A stretch of 35,273 bases of DNA from a virus. Where the stretch lies: the IMG/VR virus record IMGVR_UViG_3300044294_000577, positions 1 to 35,273 of that record. The stretch is one strand, 5' to 3'. Under the pieces are notes generated by a model. That model was given only the letters and a program-made list of their open reading frames with translations, did not search any database and had not been told where the DNA came from. Positions within the stretch are counted from its first letter, which is position 1. Every line of letters begins with the position of its first letter. The position numbers were made by a program, and so were the translations under genes. This document shows, piece after piece, positions 14,562-22,068 of the stretch.

Positions 14562-17074
14562 GCCGCCGCCCCGACGTCATTGCGCCCTGCGTCAAGCACG
14601 TCGAACAGGGTCGGCTGCGTCACTTCGAACTCGGCGGCCGTCAGGTAGCGCAGGCTGTCGTTGAAGTACTGGGCGTTCAGCTCCGAGCCATAGCCCCGGC
14701 GGCCGTGCGTGACGGCGCGAACCGGCACGGTCCCAATACCTGCGAAGGGGTCATAGACCAGGTCGCCCTTGGCTGAGCAAAAGCGGATCACCCGGTCGAC
14801 GATGTCGATCTGCAGGGGGCAGACGTGCTTCTCTCGGTTGCCCAGCGACTGCTCACTGTTCAGGGTCAGCATACGGACAATGTCAGTCCAGACGAATCCT
14901 GTGGGCGATTCCAGCGAAAGGGCGGCAAAGGTCTTGGGCAGGGCGTTACGCGCCGCCAAGGCTTCGGCGAGGCGGACATGCTCCTCGTGGTCGTAGACCA
15001 CCCGGCCGGACTGCTCGCGGAAGGCGCGTTGCAGCTGTTTGGGCGGAAGGGCCGCCAGCTCTTCGGCGGTCAAGTAACGATCACCGCCGCTGCGCCAGTA
15101 TGCCGCCGCGTCCACCTGCCATCGCGCTAGGCTGTACTCGTCCAGGGACTTGGTGACCGGATCGTCGGCATAGCCGCGAGAAAGGTCAGTCTGCGCCTTG
15201 CGGAAGAAGAGGACGTACTCTGGCGAACCCGAACCCATCTTGGTGGCGTCTTTGCGCATTTCGGAATAGCCGAGCCGGTAGGTCTGGTTGTTCTCCCGCA
15301 CGACGTCGGTCTCGACGGGACGCACGGCCATGAGGTGGAAGCCATGCCGGCGGTAGTGGGCGATGCAGTCGGCATGGAACGGGTCGACGGTGGGGAACCC
15401 CAAGCCGGTGACCGCGCCGAACTGGATCCGATCCTTGACGTGGACCGCCAGGACCCGGCCGGGCTTCAGGATCCTCAACAGCTCCGGCGTCAGGTAGTCG
15501 AGCTGGTCGAAGAACGCGGCGTTGTCGCGGTTGTGGCCGAAGTCGTTGTAGCTCTCGCAGTACTCGTACTGCGTCCCAAAGGGGATCGACGTCAGGATCA
15601 GGCCGACATGGTCGCTCGGCAGGCGCCGAGCCTCGTCGACGCAGTCGTTATGGACGGCGGTCCAGCGCTCGCCAGCCTCCTCGCGGCGCGTGACGCCGAT
15701 GCTACGGCGCATCGTCTCCACCGCGGCGATCCGACCGAGGCCGTACTTGCGGATGATGTCCGTCATCACGGCCCGCAGCTCGATGTCGCGGGCCCACTTC
15801 TCTTCCAGGTTCCGGCGTTGCTCGCGTTCGGTCTCGGCGTAGATGATGTCGATGATCACCCGGTGGGCCTGGCCGAAGCGCTGGATCCGGTGGATTGCCT
15901 GGATGAAGTCGCGGAACTTTGGCCCGATGCCGGCGAAGATCGCCCGATGGCAGTGGCGCTGCAGGTTGCCGCCGGCGCCGAGCATGACGGGCTTGGCGGC
16001 TAGGTCGGTGAGATCACCGTTCTTGAAATCCCGCAGGATCTGGTCGCGCTCGTCCAGCTCCTGGGTCCCGTAGATGGCCTTAGCCGACGGGACGGCCTTG
16101 GTGATCGCCTCGCGCTCCGCCTCGAGGTCATGCCAGAGGATGAAGTGGTTCCCCGGCTCGGCCTCGCGCAGCTCCTTCATCTTGGCGATGCGGGCACCCA
16201 GCGTGTCCCGCTTCTCGCGGGCCGCCTCCTGCAAGCCGATAGCGGCGTCGCGCAGCAGCTTCATCTGGCCGCGCGCGTCCGTGCCGGCGTCCGTGATGTC
16301 CGCCCGCACCTCGTGCCAGCGGACCTCCAGCTCCGGCAGGTCGTAGCCCTCGTCGCTGAAGCCCAGGTCGGACGGCTTCTGAAGGAAGATCGCCCAAGTG
16401 GACACCCAGAGCCAGAATTCCTCTTCCTTGTGCGGGTACAGGGTCAGGTCACCCGCCTTCTCGGCGTTGCGCTGGAAGAACCGGGTCAGGGCCTGGCCGG
16501 TGTCCATGGCGCCGAGGAAGCCGGCGTAGTGAATCAGCTCCTTGTAGCGGTTCGGCGACGGCGTGGCCGTGGCCACGAAGCGGAACGGCACGTCGGCGAA
16601 GGCCGGCAGGAACTCCTGGAAGGTCTTCGACCCGTAGGAGCGGAGCACGTCCGCCTCGTCCAGGCTGGCGAAGATGAAGCGACTGGGCGTAACCTTGCCC
16701 TCGCGCACGCTCTCATAGTTGGTCAGATGCAGCTTGCCCGGCTGGATCTCAGCGTCGGTCTGGATGAACACGAGCTCGATGCCCATGGTCGCGGCGTCGT
16801 CGAAAAACTCCTGGCGTACGCCCAGCGGAGCCACGATCAGGCCTTCGCCGGCCTGGCGCATCAGGACCTGCCGGCCGCTCTCCAGCTGCATCGACGTCTT
16901 GTGCAGGCCGTAGCTGGTGAAGTAGGCGCGGCAGCCGCCGGCCAGGCCCCACTGGACGATCGCCTTACAGTGCGGCTTGAGCCAAGGATGCAGCTCGTCG
17001 ATCTCGACGTGGAAGCCGGTCGTCGGCGCGGCGATCGCCTTGTCCTCGAGAAACTTCAGATAGGGGTCAGTCAC
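14558..17074 (-). CDS. SNF2-like helicase fused to a DNA methyltransferase
   Basis: One continuous frame of 838 residues joins two enzymes. Residues about 1-440 are an SF2/SNF2-type motor: motif I reads SYGLHKTS (54-61) instead of the usual TGLGKT, motif II is DEAD (139-142), motif III ATATP (168-172), and motif VI IHRIQRFGQAHR (394-405). Residues about 465-838 are a beta-type amino-methyltransferase: the catalytic motif reads TSIPFG (495-500) where N4/N6 enzymes usually have SPPY or DPPY, and the AdoMet site DPFAGIGT (775-782) comes last. In phage P1, DarB is also a methylase-helicase and protects against restriction, so anti-restriction is a reasonable guess. Overlaps of 4 bases lie at both ends. 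Confidence 0.88.
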   Translation of the reverse strand: MTDPYLKFLEDKAIAAPTTGFHVEIDELHPWLKPHCKAIVQWGLAGGCRAYFTSYGLHKTSMQLESGRQVLMRQAGEGLIVAPLGVRQEFFDDAATMGIELVFIQTDAEIQPGKLHLTNYESVREGKVTPSRFIFASLDEADVLRSYGSKTFQEFLPAFADVPFRFVATATPSPNRYKELIHYAGFLGAMDTGQALTRFFQRNAEKAGDLTLYPHKEEEFWLWVSTWAIFLQKPSDLGFSDEGYDLPELEVRWHEVRADITDAGTDARGQMKLLRDAAIGLQEAAREKRDTLGARIAKMKELREAEPGNHFILWHDLEAEREAITKAVPSAKAIYGTQELDERDQILRDFKNGDLTDLAAKPVMLGAGGNLQRHCHRAIFAGIGPKFRDFIQAIHRIQRFGQAHRVIIDIIYAETEREQRRNLEEKWARDIELRAVMTDIIRKYGLGRIAAVETMRRSIGVTRREEAGERWTAVHNDCVDEARRLPSDHVGLILTSIPFGTQYEYCESYNDFGHNRDNAAFFDQLDYLTPELLRILKPGRVLAVHVKDRIQFGAVTGLGFPTVDPFHADCIAHYRRHGFHLMAVRPVETDVVRENNQTYRLGYSEMRKDATKMGSGSPEYVLFFRKAQTDLSRGYADDPVTKSLDEYSLARWQVDAAAYWRSGGDRYLTAEELAALPPKQLQRAFREQSGRVVYDHEEHVRLAEALAARNALPKTFAALSLESPTGFVWTDIVRMLTLNSEQSLGNREKHVCPLQIDIVDRVIRFCSAKGDLVYDPFAGIGTVPVRAVTHGRRGYGSELNAQYFNDSLRYLTAAEFEVTQPTLFDVLDAGRNDVGAAA

Positions 17075-17379
17075 GGGTGCACCTCACTGGCCACCTGGGC
17101 TCCGCCGAGAGCAGCCTTAAGCATGCTCTGGGCCTGTGCGCCGTTGTCGTTTTCACGCACGGCCCAGGTCAGTCGAACGGTCTTGACCGAGATCCCACCG
17201 CGGTAGGGTGGCATCTCATAGGCGACATATGCGACGAAGCCGCCGGGCGTCAGATCGACGCGCTGATGCGGCTTGAAGCGCGCGAAGTCGCAGTCCAGGC
17301 GTGAGAGGACCACCGCCCCGTCGGTGTCGACGCAGTGGCGCACGGCCTCCATGGGCAGGGTCCAGGCCGGGCCGATCAT
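17071..17379 (-). CDS. Unknown small protein (102 aa)
   Basis: A 102-residue product, MIGPAWTLPMEAVRHCVDTD, with a beta-rich middle (GGFVAYVAYEMPPYRGGISVKTVRLTWAV) and a helical Ala-rich end. No motif is recognised. It overlaps the HNH gene upstream and the helicase-methyltransferase downstream by 4 bases each (ATGA at both), so it is almost certainly translated in this operon and may partner the methyltransferase. Confidence 0.65.
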   Translation of the reverse strand: MIGPAWTLPMEAVRHCVDTDGAVVLSRLDCDFARFKPHQRVDLTPGGFVAYVAYEMPPYRGGISVKTVRLTWAVRENDNGAQAQSMLKAALGGAQVASEVHP

Positions 17380-18050
17380 GCTTCGACCACCTTCTTCGGC
17401 TGACGCCGCGCCTGGCGGGCCTTGTGCTCAACAGTGGCAAGAGCCACCAGGGTCGGCCTCACGTCTGGGTGGGCCTCATTGAAGGCCAGCCGCCGCTTGT
17501 GCCGGCCGCCGTTGAGAGCAGGCAGCAAGGCGCGCTCGATCAGCATCCAATTGGACGGGTCTGAATTGATCTTCGTCCCGTCCTTGGACTTGAGGCAGTA
17601 CCCCTTGGGGATGGGCCCGTTCGCGGCTTCCCAGTTGATCAGGTGGATCGCGCGCCAGCGCCCCTGAAGCGGCAGATCATCGTTGATCTTGCGTTCGGGA
17701 TAGCCGTCCTTGCTGATCCGTTCGGTGCCGATCGGCTTGTATAGGTCGACCGCTACTCCGGATCTGCCGTGCCCCTTCTTGAAGCGAGTTGCAACGGCGT
17801 TGGGATGATGGGCGCCGACACCGGGCTGGCACGGAACGCCCTTGTTGGCAGGCTCATGCCCCTTGGAGAATCTTCCCGTGCGGCCGGTCTTCCATCCTTG
17901 CCGCTTGCGCAGCGCGTGCAGGTTCGCTGGCGCCACATCGCGGGCGAAGGCCTCGTTGAAGGCGCGCGCGTAGTCGCTGATCGGCATGGTCCGGTTGGCT
18001 GACAGCCAGGTCAGTTCCTCGGCGGTGTACTTGATCCAGTGCCCCTTCAT
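17376..18050 (-). CDS. HNH endonuclease, HNH_3-like
   Basis: The 224-residue product has an N-terminal helix-turn-helix-like segment (YTAEELTWLSANRTMPISDY, then PANLHALRKRQGWK) and a middle typical of phage homing-type HNH proteins (FSKGHEPANKGVPCQPG). The nuclease core reads WRAIHLINWEAANGPIPKGY, then DGTKINSDPSNWMLI (about residues 135-180), matching H-x3-W-E-x3-G-x-I-P-x-G and the final N. The second histidine is replaced by K in CLKSKDG, so activity is uncertain. It could be a free-standing homing endonuclease in the operon. It starts with an ATGA overlap. Confidence 0.78.
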   Translation of the reverse strand: MKGHWIKYTAEELTWLSANRTMPISDYARAFNEAFARDVAPANLHALRKRQGWKTGRTGRFSKGHEPANKGVPCQPGVGAHHPNAVATRFKKGHGRSGVAVDLYKPIGTERISKDGYPERKINDDLPLQGRWRAIHLINWEAANGPIPKGYCLKSKDGTKINSDPSNWMLIERALLPALNGGRHKRRLAFNEAHPDVRPTLVALATVEHKARQARRQPKKVVEA

Positions 18051-18283
18051 TCCCGGTCGGTCCCGATCATGGTGAGGTGCGGACGCATGCGCTCGTGTTG
18101 CGCCAAGATCGCCACCGCTTTGAGCTGCAGGTCGGCATTGCGCACGATCTGCTCTGAGACGCTGACGATCGCCTCCGTGCGGCTGACCTCTTGGGCGATC
18201 TCCTCGGGTTTCAGGTCCTCGTCCGAGAGCCGCTCGAGCTGAGCGAACAGGTGATTGTTCAGGTCGGTGAGCTTGTTCTTCAT
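18047..18283 (-). CDS. Small conserved-looking phage protein (78 aa)
   Basis: A 78-residue helical protein, MKNKLTDLNNHLFAQLERLSDEDLKPEEIAQEV. The first 30 residues resemble a small phage protein found near HNH and replication genes in many proteobacterial prophages. The helices are amphipathic, suggesting an oligomer. No function is known to me. It overlaps both neighbours by 4 bases. Confidence 0.7.
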   Translation of the reverse strand: MKNKLTDLNNHLFAQLERLSDEDLKPEEIAQEVSRTEAIVSVSEQIVRNADLQLKAVAILAQHERMRPHLTMIGTDRE

Positions 18284-18543
18284 GGGGTCTGGCTCCCTAA
18301 TTCGCGCTGCTTCCGGTGCATTGCGAACACCTCCGGGTCGAAAGCCTCGTAGGCGGCCTGCAGGCAGGCGAGATGGATGAAGAAGTCGGCCAGCCGCAGG
18401 GCGTAGGCGGCGTTGCTCTCGCCTGGCCGCTGGTCGCCGGGCCCATCAGCGCCGCCGCGTTCAATGCGCCGTTGGCCCTCGGCGAGAATGTCCGCGATCT
18501 GCGCCCGATGGAGCGCCACCGTGTCGACGTGCGCCGTGCTCAC
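18280..18543 (-). CDS. Unknown small protein (87 aa)
   Basis: An 87-residue product, MSTAHVDTVALHRAQIADIL, with a middle rich in Gly and Asp and a hydrophobic helix near the end (YALRLADFFIHLACLQAAYEAF). No motif is seen. It overlaps neighbours by 4 bases on each side and is probably co-translated with them. Confidence 0.6.
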   Translation of the reverse strand: MSTAHVDTVALHRAQIADILAEGQRRIERGGADGPGDQRPGESNAAYALRLADFFIHLACLQAAYEAFDPEVFAMHRKQRELGSQTP

Positions 18544-19115
18544 GACACCGCCTCCAGCGCTGGCCAGCGATAGACCTGGACGCGATAGCGGCCGATGGCG
18601 CGGTCATCGCGAACGCGCGGGCCGTCGTTCCAGGCCAGGGCGATGGCTTCGCCCGGATCATCAGAGGCGCCGCGCATGACGACGCCCGCGTGGGGGCCTG
18701 GCCCGATATAGACCACCACGTCGCCGGCCTGGGTCGAGGCGCCGCCCCTGCCCTCCAGCCGCTCCATACCAGCGTCTTCCAGCATGGCCACGACATCGAT
18801 CGCGTCGGGCTCGATCGGCAGGGCGTCCGCCGGCGTCATGCCGCCCGGCGGGATGCGCGTCATGTAGCCGGCAAAGGGCTTGTCCAGCAGCGCGCGAGTT
18901 TTGCGCCCCGCCCTGAAACACCGCGCGTCAAAGACCATCTGCACGGCTTGGCGCACAAAACCGAACCCGTCGTACTCGAACGGTCCGCGCCCGCCGATGC
19001 GATAGCGCAGGTCCAGTCCGAGCAGATAGTCCGTGGCGGACGCCATCATCTCGCCCGCCGGCAGCTCCCGGACAGGAACGCCGTTTAGGGCGCTGATACC
19101 CGCGACGCAGCTCAT
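18540..19115 (-). CDS. NlpC/P60-like protein lacking the catalytic cysteine (191 aa)
   Basis: From the ATG at 19115 (overlapping the upstream stop) the product is 191 residues. The order of segments suggests an NlpC/P60 fold: ATDYLLGLDLRYRIGGRGPF, then EYDGFGFVRQAVQMVF, then AGDVVVYIGPGPHAGVVMR. In active members the second segment reads D-C-S-G and supplies the nucleophile. Here it reads YDGFG, so the cysteine is gone, while the histidine of the last segment is kept. If the assignment is right, this is a binding or structural relative and not a peptidase. The similarity is weak, so the call is tentative. A frame further upstream in the same register is a shadow. Confidence 0.55.
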   Translation of the reverse strand: MSCVAGISALNGVPVRELPAGEMMASATDYLLGLDLRYRIGGRGPFEYDGFGFVRQAVQMVFDARCFRAGRKTRALLDKPFAGYMTRIPPGGMTPADALPIEPDAIDVVAMLEDAGMERLEGRGGASTQAGDVVVYIGPGPHAGVVMRGASDDPGEAIALAWNDGPRVRDDRAIGRYRVQVYRWPALEAVS

Positions 19116-19447
19116 CGAATGCTCCTGACCAGTTGGGGAAGGCTGAGCTGCGCAGCGCGGGCTTTCGCCTGCTCCTGCAGCGTCTCGGCGGCGCGAAAGG
19201 CCTGACCTGACAGGCTGGCCAGATGCGTTCCGGCCTGAGCGTGGCCGCAGGCTTGAGCAGCATTGATCGCCGTAGCGGTGCAGAGCTCGCGAGCCAGGTC
19301 CTGGCGTTCTGCCGGGTCGATCACCTCGCGCATCGACGCGGCGACGACGTCCAGCGCGCGATCGCGCATCCGGCCGCGGCGCTCGGCGCGCTCGCGATCG
19401 CCGTCGATGCGCGCCACGACATGGTTCTCGCGACGGTTCAGGCCCAT
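19112..19447 (-). CDS. Unknown helical protein (111 aa)
   Basis: A 111-residue protein very rich in Ala and Arg (MGLNRRENHVVARIDGDRER, then AINAAQACGHAQAGTHLASL and QAFRAAETLQEQAKARAAQL). It should be almost all helix. No family recognised. It overlaps the GcrA-like gene by 10 bases and the next gene by 4 bases. The ribosome binding site is weak, consistent with coupling to the upstream gene. Confidence 0.55.
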   Translation of the reverse strand: MGLNRRENHVVARIDGDRERAERRGRMRDRALDVVAASMREVIDPAERQDLARELCTATAINAAQACGHAQAGTHLASLSGQAFRAAETLQEQAKARAAQLSLPQLVRSIR

Positions 19448-20157
19448 TGGCGCAATGCTCCGGTGCGGATGTCGACGCCGGCACGGGCCTTGCGCTTGCT
19501 ATGGGTGCTGGCCGAAACCTGACCCTGGCGCGTGTGATGGGCGCACCACTGGCGGCCGCCGGACTTGGGCGAGACCGGATCGCAGCAAGCCATCAGCTCG
19601 CCGCCGATCGTCAGCGGCCAGGCGCACTGCCCCATGCTCCGGTCCATGAACGGGCGTGCCTGCTGCGGCTTGAAGAACTCCGGCTTCATCGTCACCAGAG
19701 GCTCGACGGCCGGCTCCAGCGGCGGAGGCGGTGGCGGAGCGACGGCTACGATTTTCGCGGGCTGGGTCGGACGTTCCACCTTCGGCTTCAGAGCCTTTTC
19801 GGGCCGAATGCGACTGTTGGTGATCTTGGCCTGTCGGGCGCCGTTGGCCTTTTGATTTATGATGTTCAGGGCGACATCACGCTTGAGGCCCAGCCGGCTG
19901 ATCTTGCCGAGCACCGCGCTGCGGCTGCGACCTGGCAGCCGGCGGGCGATTTCCGTGGCCGTCGAACCGCCCTTCCAGAGAACGGTCAGCGTCTCAAGGT
20001 CTGCGTCGGTCCACTCCCCGGCGCGCACCTCCCGCGGCTGATACTTAAGCACCGCGCCGCGCGAGACGCTGAGCCGCTCCATCACGACTTCCTGGCTCAG
20101 GCCCGCCTGGCGCAGATCGCGGATCTTGTCGGTGATGTCTTGGGGCAGCTGGCTCAT
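19438..20157 (-). CDS. gcrA: GcrA-like cell-cycle transcription regulator with an extra N-terminal HTH
   Basis: The 239-residue product has the GcrA family order. A DNA-binding helix bundle at residues 49-91 reads WTDADLETLTVLWKGGSTAT, then EIARRLPGRSRSAVLGKISR, followed by a long basic, proline-rich linker (PPPPPP) and a Cys-rich C-terminus MGQCAWPL, ACCDPVSPKSG, QWCAHHTRQ. In Caulobacter, GcrA binds sigma-70 and activates promoters carrying GANTC sites methylated by CcrM. Residues 8-40 before the GcrA domain look like a second helix-turn-helix (DKIRDLRQAGLSQEVVMERL), which is unusual. The gene would let the phage drive or read methylation-dependent promoters. Confidence 0.85.
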   Translation of the reverse strand: MSQLPQDITDKIRDLRQAGLSQEVVMERLSVSRGAVLKYQPREVRAGEWTDADLETLTVLWKGGSTATEIARRLPGRSRSAVLGKISRLGLKRDVALNIINQKANGARQAKITNSRIRPEKALKPKVERPTQPAKIVAVAPPPPPPLEPAVEPLVTMKPEFFKPQQARPFMDRSMGQCAWPLTIGGELMACCDPVSPKSGGRQWCAHHTRQGQVSASTHSKRKARAGVDIRTGALRQWA

Positions 20158-20613
20158 TCAGACCTCCACGAGGTCGACGCCGTAGAGGGCGGCGACGATC
20201 TTTTTCTTCAGGCGGTAAAGGCTGTTGCGGGCCGTCGCGTCGGACTTCACGTCCTCGACCACCCGAGCGCCCGGGCCGTAGCCCTCGGGCGCAATGCTCG
20301 GATCCACGACGGTGTAAGCCGCGTCTGCGATGTAGGCGCCGACCCGCACGGGCTGGCCGGTCCGCTTGTCCGTGACGATGAAAGGAAACTCGGGCTGCGC
20401 CTCGAGGTCCTTGATCTTCCCCGCGCGCTCGAGCTGGCGCAGCTGAGACAGGCGCTTGGCTTCCTTGACTGAGCGGTAGACGACCCCGTCCACCTCAGTC
20501 AGCTTGTTCCCGTACTTCTGCTTGGCCTTGGTCTTCGCCTGGGCCAGCTCGGGGTGCTGTGCGATCGCAGCGGCGCGCAGGTGCGGCGGCAAGCTGTCGA
20601 GAGAGACGCCCAT
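20158..20613 (-). CDS. DUF1064 phage protein, probable PD-(D/E)XK nuclease fold
   Basis: The 151-residue protein matches the DUF1064 pattern: KQKYGNKLTEVDGVVYRSVKEAKRLSQL, then AGKIKDLEAQPEFPF, then GAYIADAAYTVVD, then ARVVEDVKSDATARNSLYRLKKKIVAALYG. The E in KEAKR, the D in YIADAAY and the E-D-V-K motif line up as the E, D and E-x-K of a PD-(D/E)XK nuclease, the fold proposed for this family. A role in phage recombination or Holliday junction cleavage is plausible but unproven. It starts at 20613 and is one of the better preserved families in this operon. Confidence 0.78.
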   Translation of the reverse strand: MGVSLDSLPPHLRAAAIAQHPELAQAKTKAKQKYGNKLTEVDGVVYRSVKEAKRLSQLRQLERAGKIKDLEAQPEFPFIVTDKRTGQPVRVGAYIADAAYTVVDPSIAPEGYGPGARVVEDVKSDATARNSLYRLKKKIVAALYGVDLVEV

Positions 20614-21047
20614 CAGACCAGCGCCCTTTCAAGAAGGGCCGCGCGCTCTTGGCCGGCGGGCGTCAGGGCGTAACGGCTCGGGCGCTTGCGACCACCGCCC
20701 CTGAACACGACCTCGACAAGCCCCGCCTTACGCAGCTCATAGGTCCGCGCCTCGGCCGAGGAGATCGACATGTCGGTCTCAGCCACGACATCGCCCAGCG
20801 TCTCGGCGCCGCGCGCATAGGCGACCAGGGCCCGATCGTAGTACGTGAAGCGCTTGCGCTCGGCTCGGGTCTCTGCGGCGCGAGCGAGTGCGGCCTCATC
20901 CGGCTCCAGATCCGCCAGGATCGCCCAGGCCGCGACCTTGGCGGCCGACGGCGTGAGACTGGCGGCGAAGGAGCTGCCGTCGCCGCCGCGCAAGATCACG
21001 GTGATAGCGCCGTTATCGGCCAGCTTGTGTCGGAGTTGGGCGTTCAT
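20613..21047 (-). CDS. Winged-helix protein, paralogue A of a tandem pair (144 aa)
   Basis: The 144-residue product has two parts. The N-terminal part (GAITVILRGGDGSSFAASLT, then AWAILADLEPDEA, about residues 13-51) is a small beta-sheet plus helix. The C-terminal part (ALVAYARGAETLGDVVAETD, then EARTYELRKAGLVEVVFRGG, about 72-125) reads as a winged helix with a basic wing. The neighbouring gene at 21044-21493 has the same two-part design, so the pair arose by tandem duplication. A DNA-binding, possibly regulatory, role is likely. Confidence 0.7.
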   Translation of the reverse strand: MNAQLRHKLADNGAITVILRGGDGSSFAASLTPSAAKVAAWAILADLEPDEAALARAAETRAERKRFTYYDRALVAYARGAETLGDVVAETDMSISSAEARTYELRKAGLVEVVFRGGGRKRPSRYALTPAGQERAALLERALV

Positions 21048-21493
21048 GCCGCGGCTCCGTGCATCGCAGCGACGGCGGCCTGGCCGTCGTTGGTAATCAC
21101 GTAGACCGCCTTGCGCCCTCTGCCCCGCGCCTGCGGCGACAGCAGCAGGCCCATGGCGACCAGATCCGCCAGCCGGCCCGAGATCGACGCGCGCGGAAAG
21201 CCCGTCACCGCCTGCAGCGCTGTCATGGTGTTCGCGCCGCGAGCAATGGACGCCAACACGGTGTCGCGCTGGGTCATACGACGAGGCTGTCCAGGGCCGG
21301 CGTCGCTCTCTGTCGCCGGCTCCAAGAACGTCGAGGCCTCGCTCGGATCAAGGTCAGCCAGGATGGCCCAGGCCCGACGCTTGGCGTAGTTGGCGGTCAC
21401 CTTCGCCTCGACAGCGAAACCGCTATCGTCGGTTAGCCGAAGGACCACTGCTCCGCATGGCTGCAAGGCGTATGACAGGGAGGCGGACGCCAC
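21044..21493 (-). CDS. Winged-helix protein, paralogue B of a tandem pair (149 aa)
   Basis: This 149-residue protein matches its downstream neighbour in layout: CGAVVLRLTDDSGFAVEAKV and AWAILADLDPSEA (about residues 13-53), then a winged helix VLASIARGANTMTALQAVTG with PRASISGRLADLVAMGLLLS (about 78-120) and a basic wing RGRGRKAVYVI. The start is GTG 21493, 2 bases after the GapR stop, with a weak ribosome binding site. The shared AWAILADL box is the clearest sign of common origin. Function unknown beyond probable DNA binding. Confidence 0.7.
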   Translation of the reverse strand: MASASLSYALQPCGAVVLRLTDDSGFAVEAKVTANYAKRRAWAILADLDPSEASTFLEPATESDAGPGQPRRMTQRDTVLASIARGANTMTALQAVTGFPRASISGRLADLVAMGLLLSPQARGRGRKAVYVITNDGQAAVAAMHGAAA

Positions 21494-21495
21494 GG

Positions 21496-21765
21496 TCAGA
21501 TCTCGCCGATGGCCGACAGGTAGAGGTCCAGGATCGCGTCTTCCTCCTGGCGAGCGGCGCGGTCCTGCTTGCGCAAGCGGACGACCTTCTTCAGCACCTT
21601 GACGTCGAAGCCGTTGCCCTTGGCCTCGGCGTAGACCTCCTTGATCTGCTCCATGATCTCGGCCTTCTCGACCTCGAGGCGCTCGACGCGCTCGATGATC
21701 GACTTCAGCTGACCTTGGGCGGTCGCGTTCAGGACGTCGGTGTGGGGGATGCTGTCGTCAGCCAT
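21496..21765 (-). CDS. gapR: GapR family nucleoid-associated protein (DUF2312)
   Basis: The 89-residue product is close in size and sequence to GapR: QGQLKSIIERVERLEVEKAE, then IMEQIKEVYAEAKGNGFDVK, then VLKKVVRLRKQDRAARQEED and ILDLYLSAIG. These strings are the family signature (LEEEK, VYAEAKGNGFD, RLRKQD). In Caulobacter GapR is a tetrameric clamp on overtwisted AT-rich DNA that supports replication elongation by stimulating topoisomerases. A phage copy next to replication genes suggests it helps phage forks or competes with host GapR. It starts at ATG 21765, 2 bases from the acyl carrier protein stop. Confidence 0.9.
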   Translation of the reverse strand: MADDSIPHTDVLNATAQGQLKSIIERVERLEVEKAEIMEQIKEVYAEAKGNGFDVKVLKKVVRLRKQDRAARQEEDAILDLYLSAIGEI

Positions 21766-21767
21766 GG

Positions 21768-22004
21768 TCAGGCCGCCACCAGCTTCGAGACCAGCGCGAT
21801 AGCGTCGCCGACCGTCTTCATCCGATCGGCGTCGTCGTCCTCGATCTCGATGTCGAATTCCTGCTCGAGGGACATCACGATCTCGATCTGGTCGAGGCTG
21901 TCAGCGCCCAGCTCAAGCAAGCCTGCGGCGTCAGTCACCTTGGCCGGCTCGGCGTCCAGGTGTTCGGTGATGATCTTCCGCGCGCGCTCGGCGATATCGG
22001 CCAT
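21768..22004 (-). CDS. acpP: Acyl carrier protein encoded by the phage
   Basis: From the ATG at 22004 the product is 78 residues, the size of bacterial AcpP. It reads MADIAERARKIITEHLDAEP, then GLLELGADSLDQIEIVMSLE, QEFDIEIEDDDADRMKTVGD and AIALVSKLV. Serine 36 in the D-S-L motif is the 4-prime-phosphopantetheine site, so it can be loaded by a holo-ACP synthase. An AGGGGG run about 6 bases before the ATG fixes the start; the longer frame upstream is poor. No partner synthase or acyltransferase is encoded here, so it would use host enzymes. Its job in a phage is unknown. Confidence 0.9.
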   Translation of the reverse strand: MADIAERARKIITEHLDAEPAKVTDAAGLLELGADSLDQIEIVMSLEQEFDIEIEDDDADRMKTVGDAIALVSKLVAA

Positions 22005-22068
22005 GCGAGGCCCCCTTGTCGTAGAACTGATCCGGCGACCGTCACGGGCGTCGCCTGCCCCGTGGTGA

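Noticed and set aside
16130-17206. 358-residue plus-strand frame opposite the helicase-methyltransferase
   Set aside because: Antisense shadow of a gene with helicase and methylase motifs; no independent evidence.
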